Assembly: GCA_934486895.1 (NCBI GenBank)
Contig: CAKSQZ010000016.1
Location: forward strand, 1-35,279
Reading direction: 5' to 3'
Length of the DNA: 35,279 bases
Source of the DNA: an uncultured Eubacteriales bacterium
GTDB taxonomy: Bacteria; Bacillota; Clostridia; Oscillospirales; Acutalibacteraceae
Under the pieces are notes generated by a model. It was not told where the DNA came from and did no database searches. It was given only the letters and a program-made list of their open reading frames with translations. Made by a program: the position numbers and the translations under genes. Positions 1 through 8,707 of this stretch are shown piece after piece; position 1 is the first letter of the stretch, and each line of letters starts with the position of its first letter.

Positions 1-97
1 AATGGAATGTGTTAAAATATAATTATTTTTTGTATAATCTCATTTCTTCATATAAGTTAGTTATATCTAACCTATGATTGAATTTAAAATTGATAAC

Positions 98-130
98 AAA
101 AACCGTTTGGATATACTCCAAACGGTTTTT
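98..130 (-). terminator. Rho-independent terminator of the zinc-ribbon gene
   Basis: A perfect 14-bp stem (98-111 with 117-130) with a 5-nt loop starts one base past the stop codon of the minus-strand gene ending at 132. The arms carry A and T runs at their outer ends, so it could work in both directions. The left edge (1-97) is AT-rich and shows no gene. Confidence 0.85.
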
Positions 131-131
131 G

Positions 132-557
132 TTATGATCTTGTCTGAAATTTCGCTCTGCATTTCGGGCAGGTCACATTTATTTTTCCTTTGCCCCTTGG
201 CACACGAAGCTGAGCGCCGCAGTTTTTGCATTTCAGGTATTTATAATTTTTTCTATCCTTTTTGGGCTTTTGAAAATCGGTTTGATAAGCAGTTTGGCGG
301 TTTCCTTTCAGCCGCTCGACTATCATCAAAAATTTGCGGTTTTCCTCTGCTCTGGCAAATATGTTGCCCGACAGCATACGAAAAAACGAATAAGCCATAG
401 GCAGATAAACGAACACACGCTGCCAGCCGAACATTCCGACTCCGCAAAGCGTTAAAATAAAGCTGATTATAAGCGACAGACAAAGCACGACTACCGCCAG
501 TGCGTCAACGCCGTTTCTTCCGCGCATAAACTCGCGAAGTCTGTAATAAAAATTCAT
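132..557 (-). CDS. Small membrane protein with C-terminal zinc ribbon
   Basis: This 141-aa protein has two hydrophobic segments, at about residues 19-41 and 45-62, followed by a basic linker and a C-terminal zinc ribbon with CxxC pairs at C110/C113 and C130/C133. The spacing fits a structural zinc site. Its specific function is unknown; such proteins occur widely in Clostridia as unnamed membrane proteins. An AGAGGTG-type ribosome binding site precedes the ATG. It appears monocistronic, with a strong hairpin directly after the stop, and it is divergent from the M23 peptidase gene at 664. Confidence 0.75.
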   Translation of the reverse strand: MNFYYRLREFMRGRNGVDALAVVVLCLSLIISFILTLCGVGMFGWQRVFVYLPMAYSFFRMLSGNIFARAEENRKFLMIVERLKGNRQTAYQTDFQKPKKDRKNYKYLKCKNCGAQLRVPRGKGKINVTCPKCRAKFQTRS

Positions 558-663
558 CTCACAACACCTCTTTATCCGCTCTTTTCTTTTTAATCATTAT
601 ACTGTGTTTATCGCCGTATAATTTAAACAGTCAGTGAATTTTTTATAAAATAACGGTGATTTG

Positions 664-1626
664 ATGAGATTTTTAACAGCTGATCTGAAGCCGACAAAGA
701 AAAAGTTTATTGCGGCGGTTTGCGCTGTGCTTTCTCTCAGTCTGGCGGCAGGAGTGTTTTTCAGAGGGTCTGAAAGCGGGCTTTATGAAGTTTCGGCTGA
801 AATACAGCAAAAAAAGTTTATCAAATGGGTGGACTTCTCTGTTAGCTGTACCGCTATGAAGCAGGCGCTTAAATATCAAAAGGACGACGGGCTTGATTGG
901 ATACAGCTTCTGAGCGTTGCCGCCTGCAAAAACGGCGGACATTTTTCCGACAAGAAAAACAACGATATTGACGATACGGCAAAACGGCTGAAAAACGGCG
1001 AGAGTATCGACAGTATATGCAGCTCGAAATACTACTCTTACTATTTTGAAGCCTACACCGCGGTACTCGGAGGACTTGCCGACAAAAACGGACTCACCGC
1101 ATATTCGCCGATAGCTAAGGGGAGATCATACTCTCATTCCGACGATTTCGGCAACGGCAGATCCTACGGCTTCAAGCGTAAACATCTCGGCAATGATCTT
1201 ATGGGGTCGGTCGGGACTCCGATAATCGCTGTTGAAGGCGGTATTATCGAGACTATGGGCTGGAACAGATACGGCGGATGGCGCATCGGTATACGCAGCT
1301 TCGACACGAAAAGATACTATTATTACGCACATTTGAGGCGCGGACACCCCTATGTCAACACTCTTAAAGAGGGCATGGAGGTGAAAGCCGGCGATGTTAT
1401 CGGGTATCTCGGAATGACGGGTTACAGCGATAATGAGGATTACAACGGTATGCAGGTGCCGCACCTGCATTTCGGTATGCAGATCATTTTCGATGAGAGC
1501 CAGAAAGACACGAATAACGAAATCTGGATCGATGTTTATGAAATAATAAATTTATTGCAAAACCGCAGAAGCACTGTGCGAAAGAACGAGCAGTCGGACG
1601 ACTATGAACGAGCGGACGCTACATAA
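664..1626 (+). CDS. M23 (LytM-type) peptidoglycan endopeptidase, membrane-anchored
   Basis: The 320-aa protein has an N-terminal signal anchor at about residues 15-34 and a C-terminal M23/LytM metallopeptidase domain (about 145-295). All zinc and catalytic elements are present: H175 and D179 in the HxxxD motif, H224 in YAHL, and H268/H270 in HLHFG (numbered from the TTG just upstream), so it should be active. M23 enzymes cut peptide cross-links in peptidoglycan. The conserved region around the HxxxD motif resembles a subfamily common in spore-forming Clostridia, which suggests, without proving, a role in envelope remodelling during sporulation. A TTG at 661 lies in frame immediately before the ATG at 664; I prefer the ATG. 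The 3' end overlaps the convergent gene ending at 1619 by 8 bp. Confidence 0.88.
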   Translation: MRFLTADLKPTKKKFIAAVCAVLSLSLAAGVFFRGSESGLYEVSAEIQQKKFIKWVDFSVSCTAMKQALKYQKDDGLDWIQLLSVAACKNGGHFSDKKNNDIDDTAKRLKNGESIDSICSSKYYSYYFEAYTAVLGGLADKNGLTAYSPIAKGRSYSHSDDFGNGRSYGFKRKHLGNDLMGSVGTPIIAVEGGIIETMGWNRYGGWRIGIRSFDTKRYYYYAHLRRGHPYVNTLKEGMEVKAGDVIGYLGMTGYSDNEDYNGMQVPHLHFGMQIIFDESQKDTNNEIWIDVYEIINLLQNRRSTVRKNEQSDDYERADAT

Positions 1627-2314
1627 AGCAATCGGGCGGTGTTTTGTCGGTGTATTTCTTATAGACGGAGAGGCTGCCGTCCGGGTTTCCGAAAGCGACC
1701 AAAACATCATTTTCGTTTTTAATTCCCTGCTCTTTAAGCTCCTGCTTCAGCCACCGGCTGTCCTTGCCGAAGCTATTTAGATTATTGTGCAGCGTTTTAC
1801 CGTCGATTATGAGATTGTAGCGGATACCGTCCGGGGCGGTCGGAAGCTTCAGATCGGACGGCTGTGCCGGACGATACTGCGGTTTGGGCAGTATGCTTAT
1901 CTCGCCGTTTGTTTCCATAACCGCACACTGAATGTCATCGAGGTTAAAATAGCCCTGAATACGGCATTCAAGCAAAAGATCGTTTACATCGTAGTTATGC
2001 TGCCTGAGCGCTTTTATCAGTATTTTGCCGTTGTTTATCATAACAGTCGGTTTGCCTGTGAAAAAGCGGCGCAACACGATGCTTTTGCCTGTAAGATACC
2101 CGATAAACCGCGTTACAACGCCGTAGATAAGTATTGCAACTATCGGGTAGTACACGGGTATAGAATCGTCTATCGCCATAGAGGCGGCAATAGAGCCGAC
2201 GGTGATTCCCGAGATATAGTCGTATGCCGTGAGCTGCGCTATCTGGCGGACTCCGACTATTTTTGAAGCAGCTATCATTGCTGCGATAGAGCCGAGCGTT
2301 TTCAGAATAAACAT
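1619..2314 (-). CDS. DUF421 / YetF-family membrane protein
   Basis: The 231-aa protein begins with three closely spaced hydrophobic helices (about residues 5-22, 33-50 and 55-75). A soluble DUF421 domain follows, with the family's typical segments on putting a value in store (KPTVMINNGKI), LRQ-x-YD-x-ND-L-L-x-E-x-R, and a C-terminal alpha/beta part. This matches YetF/YrbG/YkjA-type proteins of Firmicutes, several of which affect spore properties in Bacillus, but their biochemistry is unclear. A good AGGAGG site lies 6 nt before the ATG. The gene converges on and overlaps the M23 gene, with no hairpin between them. Confidence 0.9.
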   Translation of the reverse strand: MFILKTLGSIAAMIAASKIVGVRQIAQLTAYDYISGITVGSIAASMAIDDSIPVYYPIVAILIYGVVTRFIGYLTGKSIVLRRFFTGKPTVMINNGKILIKALRQHNYDVNDLLLECRIQGYFNLDDIQCAVMETNGEISILPKPQYRPAQPSDLKLPTAPDGIRYNLIIDGKTLHNNLNSFGKDSRWLKQELKEQGIKNENDVLVAFGNPDGSLSVYKKYTDKTPPDCFM

Positions 2315-2414
2315 TTATTTTCCTCCTATAAATACTGCGTTTTGATTAGTGTTTCGGTTATTTTTGAAATTATTTAAAATATAATTTAATAAATTACTAT
2401 ACGAGGTGCTTAGA

Positions 2415-3020
2415 ATGCAAAATACAGATTTTGACGAGCTTATAAAACAATACACCGACGAACTCACGAAAATGAGCATGAAAGGAAAAACGCAGAGCGT
2501 TTATAAAAATGAGGAGCCGCAGATAGCAAACGAGATAGCAGACGAGGTTTCCGCCGCTGTTACACCTGTCGAAAACGAAACCGCCGACGATGCGAAAGAT
2601 CAAAACAGCAGTAACGAAACGGACGATACATCGGGCATCGGGTATCTGACTGTCAGAGCGTTCAGCGGGAAAGAAGGACAGCCTGAAGAGAATGTTTTTG
2701 TGCGGGTGACATTCAAGGATAAAAACGGCGATGAACATCTTGTTTCGTCCGCCGTGACAAACAGCAGCGGCGAGACCGCTCCCATTGCACTCCCGACAAA
2801 GCCTGAGTTTTTATCCCAACAGCCGACAGACGGCGCAGAGCCTTTTGTGGCTTACTCGCTCGAGAGCAGAAAAGACGGCTATTTCACGATCATCAATCAG
2901 AATGTGCCTGTTTTTGACAGTCAAACCTCCGTGCAGCGGCTTGAAATGATACCTCTGCCCGAAAATTTCAGCGGAAACACGGTTTTGCTCTATAACGAGC
3001 AGTCGCCGAACAATCTTTAA
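2415..3020 (+). CDS. Protein with N-terminal acidic region and carboxypeptidase-regulatory-like domain, SleC-neighbour type
   Basis: The first part (about residues 1-70) is acidic, low-complexity and probably disordered. The second (about 75-190) looks like a small beta-sandwich ending in an NVPVFDSQTSVQRLEMIPLP segment that I associate with proteins encoded next to SpoIID/peptidoglycan-binding proteins in spore-forming Clostridia. There is no signal peptide. I chose the ATG at 2415 over the in-frame GTG at 2406 because a GAGG ribosome binding site (2403-2406) lies 8 nt before the ATG and overlaps the GTG. It is the first gene of a four-gene set; the next gene starts 15 bp downstream. The biochemical function is unknown. 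Confidence 0.7.
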   Translation: MQNTDFDELIKQYTDELTKMSMKGKTQSVYKNEEPQIANEIADEVSAAVTPVENETADDAKDQNSSNETDDTSGIGYLTVRAFSGKEGQPEENVFVRVTFKDKNGDEHLVSSAVTNSSGETAPIALPTKPEFLSQQPTDGAEPFVAYSLESRKDGYFTIINQNVPVFDSQTSVQRLEMIPLPENFSGNTVLLYNEQSPNNL

Positions 3021-3035
3021 AAAGGAGGCGCTGTT

Positions 3036-4421
3036 ATGCCCGAACCTTATATTCCCGAGAACATAACCGTTCATCTCGGGACTCCGTCGTCTAATGCGCC
3101 GAATGTGACGATCCCCTTTCCCGAATACATCAAAAATGTTGCTTCGAGCGAGATATATCCGACATGGCCCGAAAACGCCATAAGGGCGAATATATATGCT
3201 CAGCTTTCTTTTGCGCTGAATCGCTATTACACCGAACATTACCGAAGCCAGGGCTATGATTTTGATATAACTTCATCGACAGCTTATGATCAGGCTTATG
3301 TTTCGGGAAGAGAGATATTTGAGAATATATCAAGGATTGTCGATGAAATATTCAATTCCTATGTTGTGCGCGAGGGAGAGATACAACCGCTGTTCACACA
3401 GTATTGCAACGGCACGACCGTGACCTGCGACGGACTTTCGCAATGGGGCACCGTGCCGCTTGCGAACAGAGGGCTGACTCCGTTTCAGATATTGCAGCGA
3501 TACTACGGAGACGATATAGGAATAGTAAGCGACGCACCGATACGCCCGAATGTTCAATCGTATCCCGGCTATGCGCTTTCAAACGGCAGCACCGGTCAGG
3601 GCGTGCGTCTTGTTCAATTCTGGCTGAACCGCATATCCGCAAATTATCCGTCGATCCCGAAAATATACGGTATTGACGGGATATACGACGATGTTACCGA
3701 ATCGGCTGTTAGAAGATTTCAGCAGATATTCGGGCTTCAGGCGGACGGCATTGTCGGAAAAGCCACATGGTACAGAATAATATACATTTTCAACGCCGTG
3801 AAACGGCTTTCCGAACTTGACGCGGAAGGCGTTTCGATAGAAGAATTGAAACAGCAGTACATTCGTCCGCTGAGAAAAGGCGACAGCGGCCCGAATGTTT
3901 TGACTATTCAATACTACCTTTCGACTGTTGCGGACTTTTATGCTAGAGTGCCGACGCTTGTTCCCGACGGTGTGTTCGGCGAACAGACCGAAAAATCGGT
4001 AATAGCGTTTCAGCGACTTTTCGGATTGGATCCCGACGGAATAGTAGGTGAGCGGACTTGGAATGAGATTTATGATGCTTATCTCGGTATTCGGCGCGAC
4101 AATCCTTACACTCCGAGCGGTATTCGCATTTTCCCGGGGCAGACACTGAGAGTGGGATCGAGCGGCGAAGATGTTGAAGTGCTGCAAACATATATAAACG
4201 CTGCGGCACAGGTTTATCCGCAGGTGCCTACAGTACCTGTTACGGGAACATACGGTCAGCAGACAAGAGACGCGGTCATTGCGTTTCAGCAGGTCATGGG
4301 CTTCCCTGTCACAGGAAATGTTAGGCCGCAGACATGGTATGCGCTTGCATCTATTTACGAAAGCGTTACAACGGGAAATCAGCGGTCGACAGGTCAGACT
4401 CCCGGCTACACTATAAACTAA
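3036..4421 (+). CDS. SpoIID-like domain protein with three peptidoglycan-binding repeats
   Basis: The 461-aa protein has an N-terminal SpoIID/LytB-like domain (about residues 25-170) including the SSEIYPTWP segment with E39 at the position expected for the SpoIID catalytic glutamate. Three PG_binding_1 repeats follow at about 187-247, 281-342 and 372-438, each with the D-G-I/V-x-G and F-Q signatures. SpoIID proteins cleave glycan strands, and PG_binding_1 modules bind peptidoglycan. No signal peptide is visible, which is usual for proteins of this architecture and would fit action within a sporulating cell or a spore layer. An AAAGGAGG site precedes the ATG. Its neighbours on both sides are related peptidoglycan-binding or accessory proteins. 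Whether the SpoIID part is catalytic is not settled by sequence. Confidence 0.85.
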   Translation: MPEPYIPENITVHLGTPSSNAPNVTIPFPEYIKNVASSEIYPTWPENAIRANIYAQLSFALNRYYTEHYRSQGYDFDITSSTAYDQAYVSGREIFENISRIVDEIFNSYVVREGEIQPLFTQYCNGTTVTCDGLSQWGTVPLANRGLTPFQILQRYYGDDIGIVSDAPIRPNVQSYPGYALSNGSTGQGVRLVQFWLNRISANYPSIPKIYGIDGIYDDVTESAVRRFQQIFGLQADGIVGKATWYRIIYIFNAVKRLSELDAEGVSIEELKQQYIRPLRKGDSGPNVLTIQYYLSTVADFYARVPTLVPDGVFGEQTEKSVIAFQRLFGLDPDGIVGERTWNEIYDAYLGIRRDNPYTPSGIRIFPGQTLRVGSSGEDVEVLQTYINAAAQVYPQVPTVPVTGTYGQQTRDAVIAFQQVMGFPVTGNVRPQTWYALASIYESVTTGNQRSTGQTPGYTIN

Positions 4422-4433
4422 AGAGGTGGGCAA

Positions 4434-4922
4434 ATGGATAATATCGAGCAGGATATAAGAGAACTTCAATTTTATCTCAGGGAGCTTTCCGCCGAGGATG
4501 AACGGATACGCCCTGTCGGAATAGACGGGATCTACGGAGATGAAACGCGCGAGGCTGTGCGGAATTTTCAATCGATCAATGAAATGCCTGTGACTGGCGT
4601 CGTTACGCCGGACGACTGGAACGCCATTATGAACGCATTTTCGGAGCTTTCTCACAAAAACTCCGAGCACCGCAGGATAAGAGCGATTTATGATCCCGGC
4701 TATGTTTTCGCACTCGGTAACTCGGGAGAACCTGTTTATTTCATTCAGGTCATGCTCTCAGCGCTTTCAAGGCGGTTTGTAAATATTAAAAGGCCTCCTA
4801 TCAACGGCGTTTTTGATGAAAGAACGCTCGAATCCGCTGAAGTGTTTTTGAAGATAAATAATACTGACAGTATTGACAAAGATGTCTTTAACAGCATTAC
4901 CGACAATTATAACAATCTATGA
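4434..4922 (+). CDS. Peptidoglycan-binding domain protein
   Basis: The 162-aa protein carries one clear PG_binding_1 repeat at about residues 1-65, with the GIDGIYGDETREAVRNFQ signature. A second, diverged copy lies at about 88-160, with GVFDERTLESAEVF. It lacks a catalytic domain and a signal peptide. It starts 12 bp after the previous gene, behind an AAGAGGTGGG site, and overlaps the next gene by 4 bp (ATGA), so the cluster is translationally coupled. It looks like the repeat half of the upstream protein made as a separate polypeptide. Confidence 0.82.
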   Translation: MDNIEQDIRELQFYLRELSAEDERIRPVGIDGIYGDETREAVRNFQSINEMPVTGVVTPDDWNAIMNAFSELSHKNSEHRRIRAIYDPGYVFALGNSGEPVYFIQVMLSALSRRFVNIKRPPINGVFDERTLESAEVFLKINNTDSIDKDVFNSITDNYNNL

Positions 4923-6403
4923 AAGTATCGCTTTTTATCAAAAACACACTGATACTCACGGTCTACGGCGTTATACTCCGCCTTATGGGAATGGGACTTA
5001 AGATATTTACCGTGAACCGTATCGGTGCGGAATGCACGGGGCTGTATCAGCAGCTTTTCTCGGTTTATATGCTGCCCTCGGGTGCTATCTGTGCGGCTAT
5101 GGAAACCGCTGTCACAAGTGCTGTTTCGAGGGCGGTTTCCGGAAAGCATAAAGGAAATGTTGCGGGCACAGTGTCTTTTGCGTGCATTATTTCGTTTTGC
5201 GCATCGGCGGCTGTTGTTGTCGGCGCATTTTTGTTTTCGGGGCCTATTTCGGCCGCGATAGGCGATATGAGGTGCGAGGCGGCTGTGAAAATGCTGTCGC
5301 TCAGCGTTCCGTTTATGGGTGCGTCAGCTTGTTTTAAAGGTTATTTCTGTGCGATGAGAAACGCTGTCACGCCGTCTAATTGCAGGCTTGCCGAGCAGAT
5401 AGTCCGTATTGCCGCTGTCGTTATTCTGCTCTGCGGCAGCAGCACCGACACAGGCGAGATATGCAGACTTTTGTTTTTGAGCGATCTTATTGCGGAATCG
5501 TTTTCATGTGCGGTAATATACATTGCGTATAGAAAAAGTGTTAAAAAGCTTTCAGGTTTCGGCAGGCGCGGCAGACTGATGTCGGTGGTGATACCCGTCG
5601 GGCTCGGCAGGCTCAGCACAAACGCGCTCAGAACAGTTGAAAACATTGCTGTGCCGAACTATCTGACAATGTTTTGCGGCAGCAGATCGCTGTCGCTCAG
5701 TCAGTTCGGTGTGCTCAAAGGAATGGCTTTACCTGTGCTGCTTTTTCCGTCCGCGATAATAAACGGAGCTTCATCGCTTATTGTTCCCGAACTTGCACGC
5801 GCGCAGGAAAGGCGGGATATAAAAAGGATCGGCTACTGCGCCGAGAAAGCTGTCATTGTGACTTTGGAAGCGGCATTTTTCTGCACGACGGTATTTTTTA
5901 TTTGTTCGGGTGAGATCTCTTTCATTGTTTATCACAACGCTCAGGCAGCAAAAGCTATCAAAGCGCTGTCGACGCTCGTTCCGTTTATGTATCTTGAACA
6001 GGCGACGAACGGAATACTGAACGGACTTAATAAGCAGCGGTTTATCTTCGTCTGCTCAGCTGTGGATTCTGCTTTGAGAATACTGCTGATCGTTTTTCTG
6101 CTGCCTCGATTCGGAATTGCCGGATTTATATTTATCATGGCACTGAGCAACGCACTCACAAGCCTTGCCTGCTTTATAAAGCTAAGGCGAGAAATTGCGC
6201 TCAAAATCGGGTTTTGCCGAAATATTCTGCCGCCGATGTTACTTGCTTTTGCCTCGGCAGGACTTGGATATATGGCCGTTCCGAACGGCTCGCCCGATAT
6301 TATAAGGCTGATTTTAAAGCTTGCCGTTTGCGGCGCGGTATACACTGTTCCGCTGTTTTTGATCAAAGCCGCTCATCTTAAAAGTCGCGCTGCAAAAGCA
6401 TAA
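4919..6403 (+). CDS. SpoVB-like MOP/MATE-superfamily flippase
   Basis: The 494-aa polytopic membrane protein has about 12-14 hydrophobic segments and a polysaccharide-biosynthesis (MviN/MurJ/SpoVB) type N-terminus, where LTVYGVILRLMGMGLKIF is followed by RIGAECTGLYQQLFSVY. SpoVB-family proteins are thought to translocate lipid-linked precursors during spore cortex synthesis. The length is normal for the family. Its ATG overlaps the stop of the preceding peptidoglycan-binding gene by 4 bp, which ties it to the cluster from 2415 and supports a spore cortex role. A hairpin terminator follows immediately. The precise substrate cannot be told from sequence. Confidence 0.85.
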   Translation: MKVSLFIKNTLILTVYGVILRLMGMGLKIFTVNRIGAECTGLYQQLFSVYMLPSGAICAAMETAVTSAVSRAVSGKHKGNVAGTVSFACIISFCASAAVVVGAFLFSGPISAAIGDMRCEAAVKMLSLSVPFMGASACFKGYFCAMRNAVTPSNCRLAEQIVRIAAVVILLCGSSTDTGEICRLLFLSDLIAESFSCAVIYIAYRKSVKKLSGFGRRGRLMSVVIPVGLGRLSTNALRTVENIAVPNYLTMFCGSRSLSLSQFGVLKGMALPVLLFPSAIINGASSLIVPELARAQERRDIKRIGYCAEKAVIVTLEAAFFCTTVFFICSGEISFIVYHNAQAAKAIKALSTLVPFMYLEQATNGILNGLNKQRFIFVCSAVDSALRILLIVFLLPRFGIAGFIFIMALSNALTSLACFIKLRREIALKIGFCRNILPPMLLAFASAGLGYMAVPNGSPDIIRLILKLAVCGAVYTVPLFLIKAAHLKSRAAKA

Positions 6404-6426
6404 AAACCGCCGATACCGGCGGTTTT
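6403..6426. terminator. Bidirectional terminator between flippase and sigF
   Basis: A compact hairpin has a CCGCCG/CGGCGG stem with an ATAC loop (6407-6422). It is flanked by A4 on the left and T4 on the right. It lies exactly between two convergent genes ending at 6403 and 6425 and can serve both. Confidence 0.85.
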
Positions 6427-7081
6427 ATCCTGTCATCTGTTCGCGCAGTTTTTGCAGGATCGCTTTTTCGCGGCGCGACACCTGCACCTGCGTCATCCCG
6501 AGTTTGCTCGCTGTGACCGACTGCGTGCTGTTTTGAAAATAGCGCAGGTTTATCAGCGCTTTATCCTTCTCTGTCAGTTTTTCGAGCGACTGCGAAAGCG
6601 CAATAGATCCGATGACTTTTTCGCTTTCGTCTGACGATAAAAGCTGCATAGGCTCATCAAAATCGTCGTCGGTATAGTCGAGCGACAAAACAGGCTTTGA
6701 AGCACACACCGCTTCCGTCACCTGCTCCGCCGTGAGTCCGAGTGCGGCTGCAAGTTCGCTCACGGTAGGCTCGCGCGAGAGTTCTCTGCTCATTTTCTCA
6801 CGCTCGTTCATGACCGCTCTTGCGGTGTCTTTAAGCCTTCTGCCGACTTTCACCGCGCCGTCCTCGCGAAACAGCCGCTTTATCTCGCCGAGTATCACAG
6901 GCACCGCATAAGTGGAAAACGCAAATCCGAGACTTTTATCAAATCGGTCGTACGCTTTGACAAGCCCGAGACATCCCGACGAAAACAGATCGTCGTATTC
7001 AATTCCCTTGTTTTTAAATCTGAGGCAACACGAATGTACCAGTTTTAAATTATCCTGTATGAATCGGTCGCGCTCAGTCAT
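6425..7081 (-). CDS. sigF: RNA polymerase sporulation sigma factor SigF
   Basis: The 218-aa sigma-70 family factor has region 2 (YDDLFSSGCLGLVKAYDRFD, then FSTYAVPVILGEIKRLFRED), region 3 (EPTVSELAAALGL) and region 4 with a helix-turn-helix (KLGMTQVQVSRREK). SigF is the first forespore-specific sigma factor. Identification among SigF/SigG/SigB relatives rests on position: it is the third gene after spoIIAA and spoIIAB, the canonical spoIIA order. It overlaps spoIIAB by 8 bp. The N-terminus is about 35 residues shorter than Bacillus SigF and begins almost at region 2.1; no in-frame upstream start is evident without running deep into spoIIAB. Confidence 0.95.
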   Translation of the reverse strand: MTERDRFIQDNLKLVHSCCLRFKNKGIEYDDLFSSGCLGLVKAYDRFDKSLGFAFSTYAVPVILGEIKRLFREDGAVKVGRRLKDTARAVMNEREKMSRELSREPTVSELAAALGLTAEQVTEAVCASKPVLSLDYTDDDFDEPMQLLSSDESEKVIGSIALSQSLEKLTEKDKALINLRYFQNSTQSVTASKLGMTQVQVSRREKAILQKLREQMTG

Positions 7082-7514
7082 CTAAGCTTTTAGAGCTGAG
7101 TATTTTGTGCATGACCACGGTTGTGCCGTAGCCGACTCGCGATGAAACGGTGAGCTTATCTGTGAAGCTTTGCATAACGGCAAATCCGATTCCTGCGCGC
7201 TCTCCGCCCGCAGTTGTGAAGGCGGGCTGCATCGCTTGCTTTATATCGGGTATTCCGCAGCCGCGGTCGCGTATTTTGATTGATATTTTATTGTTTTCGA
7301 GTATTCGGACGGTTATGTAGATCGTGCCGAGCTTTTCTTTATATGCGTGGACAATACAGTTTGTCACCGCTTCGGAGACGGCTGTCTTTATATCGCTTAT
7401 CTCTTCGAGTGTCGGATCCAGTTGTGAGACAAAGGCGGCAACTGCCGTTCTTGCGAAGCTTTCATTTGACGAACGCGCGGCGAGCTGCATTTTAAACTGA
7501 TTTAATATCTTCAT
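7074..7514 (-). CDS. spoIIAB: Anti-sigma F factor / serine kinase SpoIIAB
   Basis: The 146-aa GHKL-type kinase has an N-box with E48 and N52 (SEAVTNCIVHAY), a G1 box D83-x-G-x-G87 and a G2 box ERAGIGFAV at 105-113. SpoIIAB holds SigF inactive in the predivisional cell and phosphorylates SpoIIAA. Length and motifs are normal for the family. It overlaps both neighbours (4 bp with spoIIAA, 8 bp with sigF), so the three products are probably made by coupled translation in fixed ratios. Confidence 0.96.
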   Translation of the reverse strand: MKILNQFKMQLAARSSNESFARTAVAAFVSQLDPTLEEISDIKTAVSEAVTNCIVHAYKEKLGTIYITVRILENNKISIKIRDRGCGIPDIKQAMQPAFTTAGGERAGIGFAVMQSFTDKLTVSSRVGYGTTVVMHKILSSKSLDD

Positions 7515-7846
7515 TTTTTCTCCTTCTTTCCCGATCTGTCGTTTTGAATTTTGGCGAGCTTGTCCATTCCCGCAAGGCGCATTACCTTGCCGATATACGC
7601 ATTTGGATTGAAGATATAAAGCTGAGAGCCGTAGCGCTGAAGATTGCGAAATCTGCCCATGACGAGTCCTATTCCCGAGCTATCCATGAACGAGACTTTG
7701 CCGAAATCGAGAGCGAGCGCTTTCGGCTCATACTGCTCTATCGCCGCGTCTATCTGCTCTCTCACAGGCTTGACCGAATGATGGTCGATCTCGCCGTCGA
7801 GATATGCGGTCAGCATTTCGCCGCTGACGGATAAATCACATTTCAT
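7511..7846 (-). CDS. spoIIAA: Anti-sigma F factor antagonist SpoIIAA
   Basis: The 111-aa STAS-domain protein has the phospho-acceptor motif MDSSGIGLVMGR, with the serine pair at S56/S57; this is the serine that SpoIIAB phosphorylates and SpoIIE dephosphorylates. The unphosphorylated form frees SigF from SpoIIAB. The C-terminus ends in a short lysine-rich tail. A strong AAGGAGGG ribosome binding site precedes the ATG. It is the first gene of the spoIIA operon. I looked for a SigH promoter upstream (a GAAT element is present near 7870) but did not find a convincing -35. Confidence 0.95.
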   Translation of the reverse strand: MKCDLSVSGEMLTAYLDGEIDHHSVKPVREQIDAAIEQYEPKALALDFGKVSFMDSSGIGLVMGRFRNLQRYGSQLYIFNPNAYIGKVMRLAGMDKLAKIQNDRSGKKEKK

Positions 7847-7942
7847 AAGAAACCCTCCTTAAATTTAGAATTCTTTGAATTTATAATAGCGCCGCTGATG
7901 CGTAAAAGCAGCCGAAACAGGCGTGTCGGATAACGGTTTTTG

Positions 7943-7971
7943 TTGACGGCGGCAGGGTTATGTGATAAAAT
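7943..7971 (+). promoter_or_regulatory. Sigma-A type promoter of the lipoprotein gene
   Basis: TTGACG (7943-7948) and TAAAAT (7966-7971) are separated by exactly 17 bp and lie about 30 bp before the start codon of the lipoprotein gene at 8003. Confidence 0.75.
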
Positions 7972-8002
7972 TAGATAAAAATTGTGAAAAGGAGTTCGTC
8001 TG

Positions 8003-8524
8003 ATGATAAAAAAGCTGTTTTGTTTACTGCTTGCGGTTTTACTCGGAGCGGTGCTTTGCTCATGCAGTAAGGTGAGCTACGATATGTCCGACTATGAAAG
8101 CGAGGTCAAATCCAATGATCTTTTACCGAATTTGTCTCAGCTCGGGTCATACACAAGCGTTGGTTCAATGCATTATCACGACAGCGGATTTATCTACTCG
8201 GCAGACGCATACACACTGACTGTCGGCTATGAAAGGAACGACTATGAAAGCACTAAAAAAGGCTTTTTAAACGGATGCAAGTTTCAAAGCAGCGAGATAA
8301 AGGATGAAGGCGGCACTAAGCCTTATGAATTTGAATACAACGGCTACACTTTCAAGCTTTTTGACTTTGATTATTATTCGATGAGCTATCCGAAAGAAAT
8401 ATATATGATGGGCTATTCCGACGATAATTACGAGCTTTGCTTTGTTTATTTCAAAGACAGCGGGCTGGACACGATAAGCGGCGGTTTTGACGATTTTTTG
8501 GTCGATCACTGCGGTTGGAAATGA
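8003..8524 (+). CDS. Small secreted lipoprotein, unknown function
   Basis: The 173-aa protein has a lipoprotein signal peptide: MIKK, a hydrophobic core, and a cysteine-rich lipobox (LCSC) with the lipidated cysteine probably at about residue 21-22. The mature part is rich in tyrosine, aspartate and serine and has no domain I recognise; its pattern suggests a compact beta-rich fold. An AAGGAG site precedes the ATG, and a good sigma-A promoter lies just upstream. It is monocistronic and divergent from spoIIA. No function can be assigned. Confidence 0.75.
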   Translation: MIKKLFCLLLAVLLGAVLCSCSKVSYDMSDYESEVKSNDLLPNLSQLGSYTSVGSMHYHDSGFIYSADAYTLTVGYERNDYESTKKGFLNGCKFQSSEIKDEGGTKPYEFEYNGYTFKLFDFDYYSMSYPKEIYMMGYSDDNYELCFVYFKDSGLDTISGGFDDFLVDHCGWK

Positions 8525-8707
8525 CCAAAAAATATAGGTTTATCACAAAAAGCAAACAGAAATAATGTGTGAAATATCAGAGTGGCTCGGAAGAACGATT
8601 TAATAATTCGGGTGTTATTCGTTTATAAGATCTTCGCTTAAATACGGTTTATCTTTTCTGCTGTCCGCTGTTTATATCCCACGAAACGGTGCTTAAAAAA
8701 CGGCAAA

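Noticed and set aside
3579..4670. 363-aa open frame on the minus strand
   Set aside because: It is antisense to two peptidoglycan-binding genes with clear domains and ribosome binding sites.
7861..7920. SigH promoter upstream of spoIIAA
   Set aside because: A GAAT element is present, but no AGGA-type -35 at a proper distance was found, so I did not annotate it.
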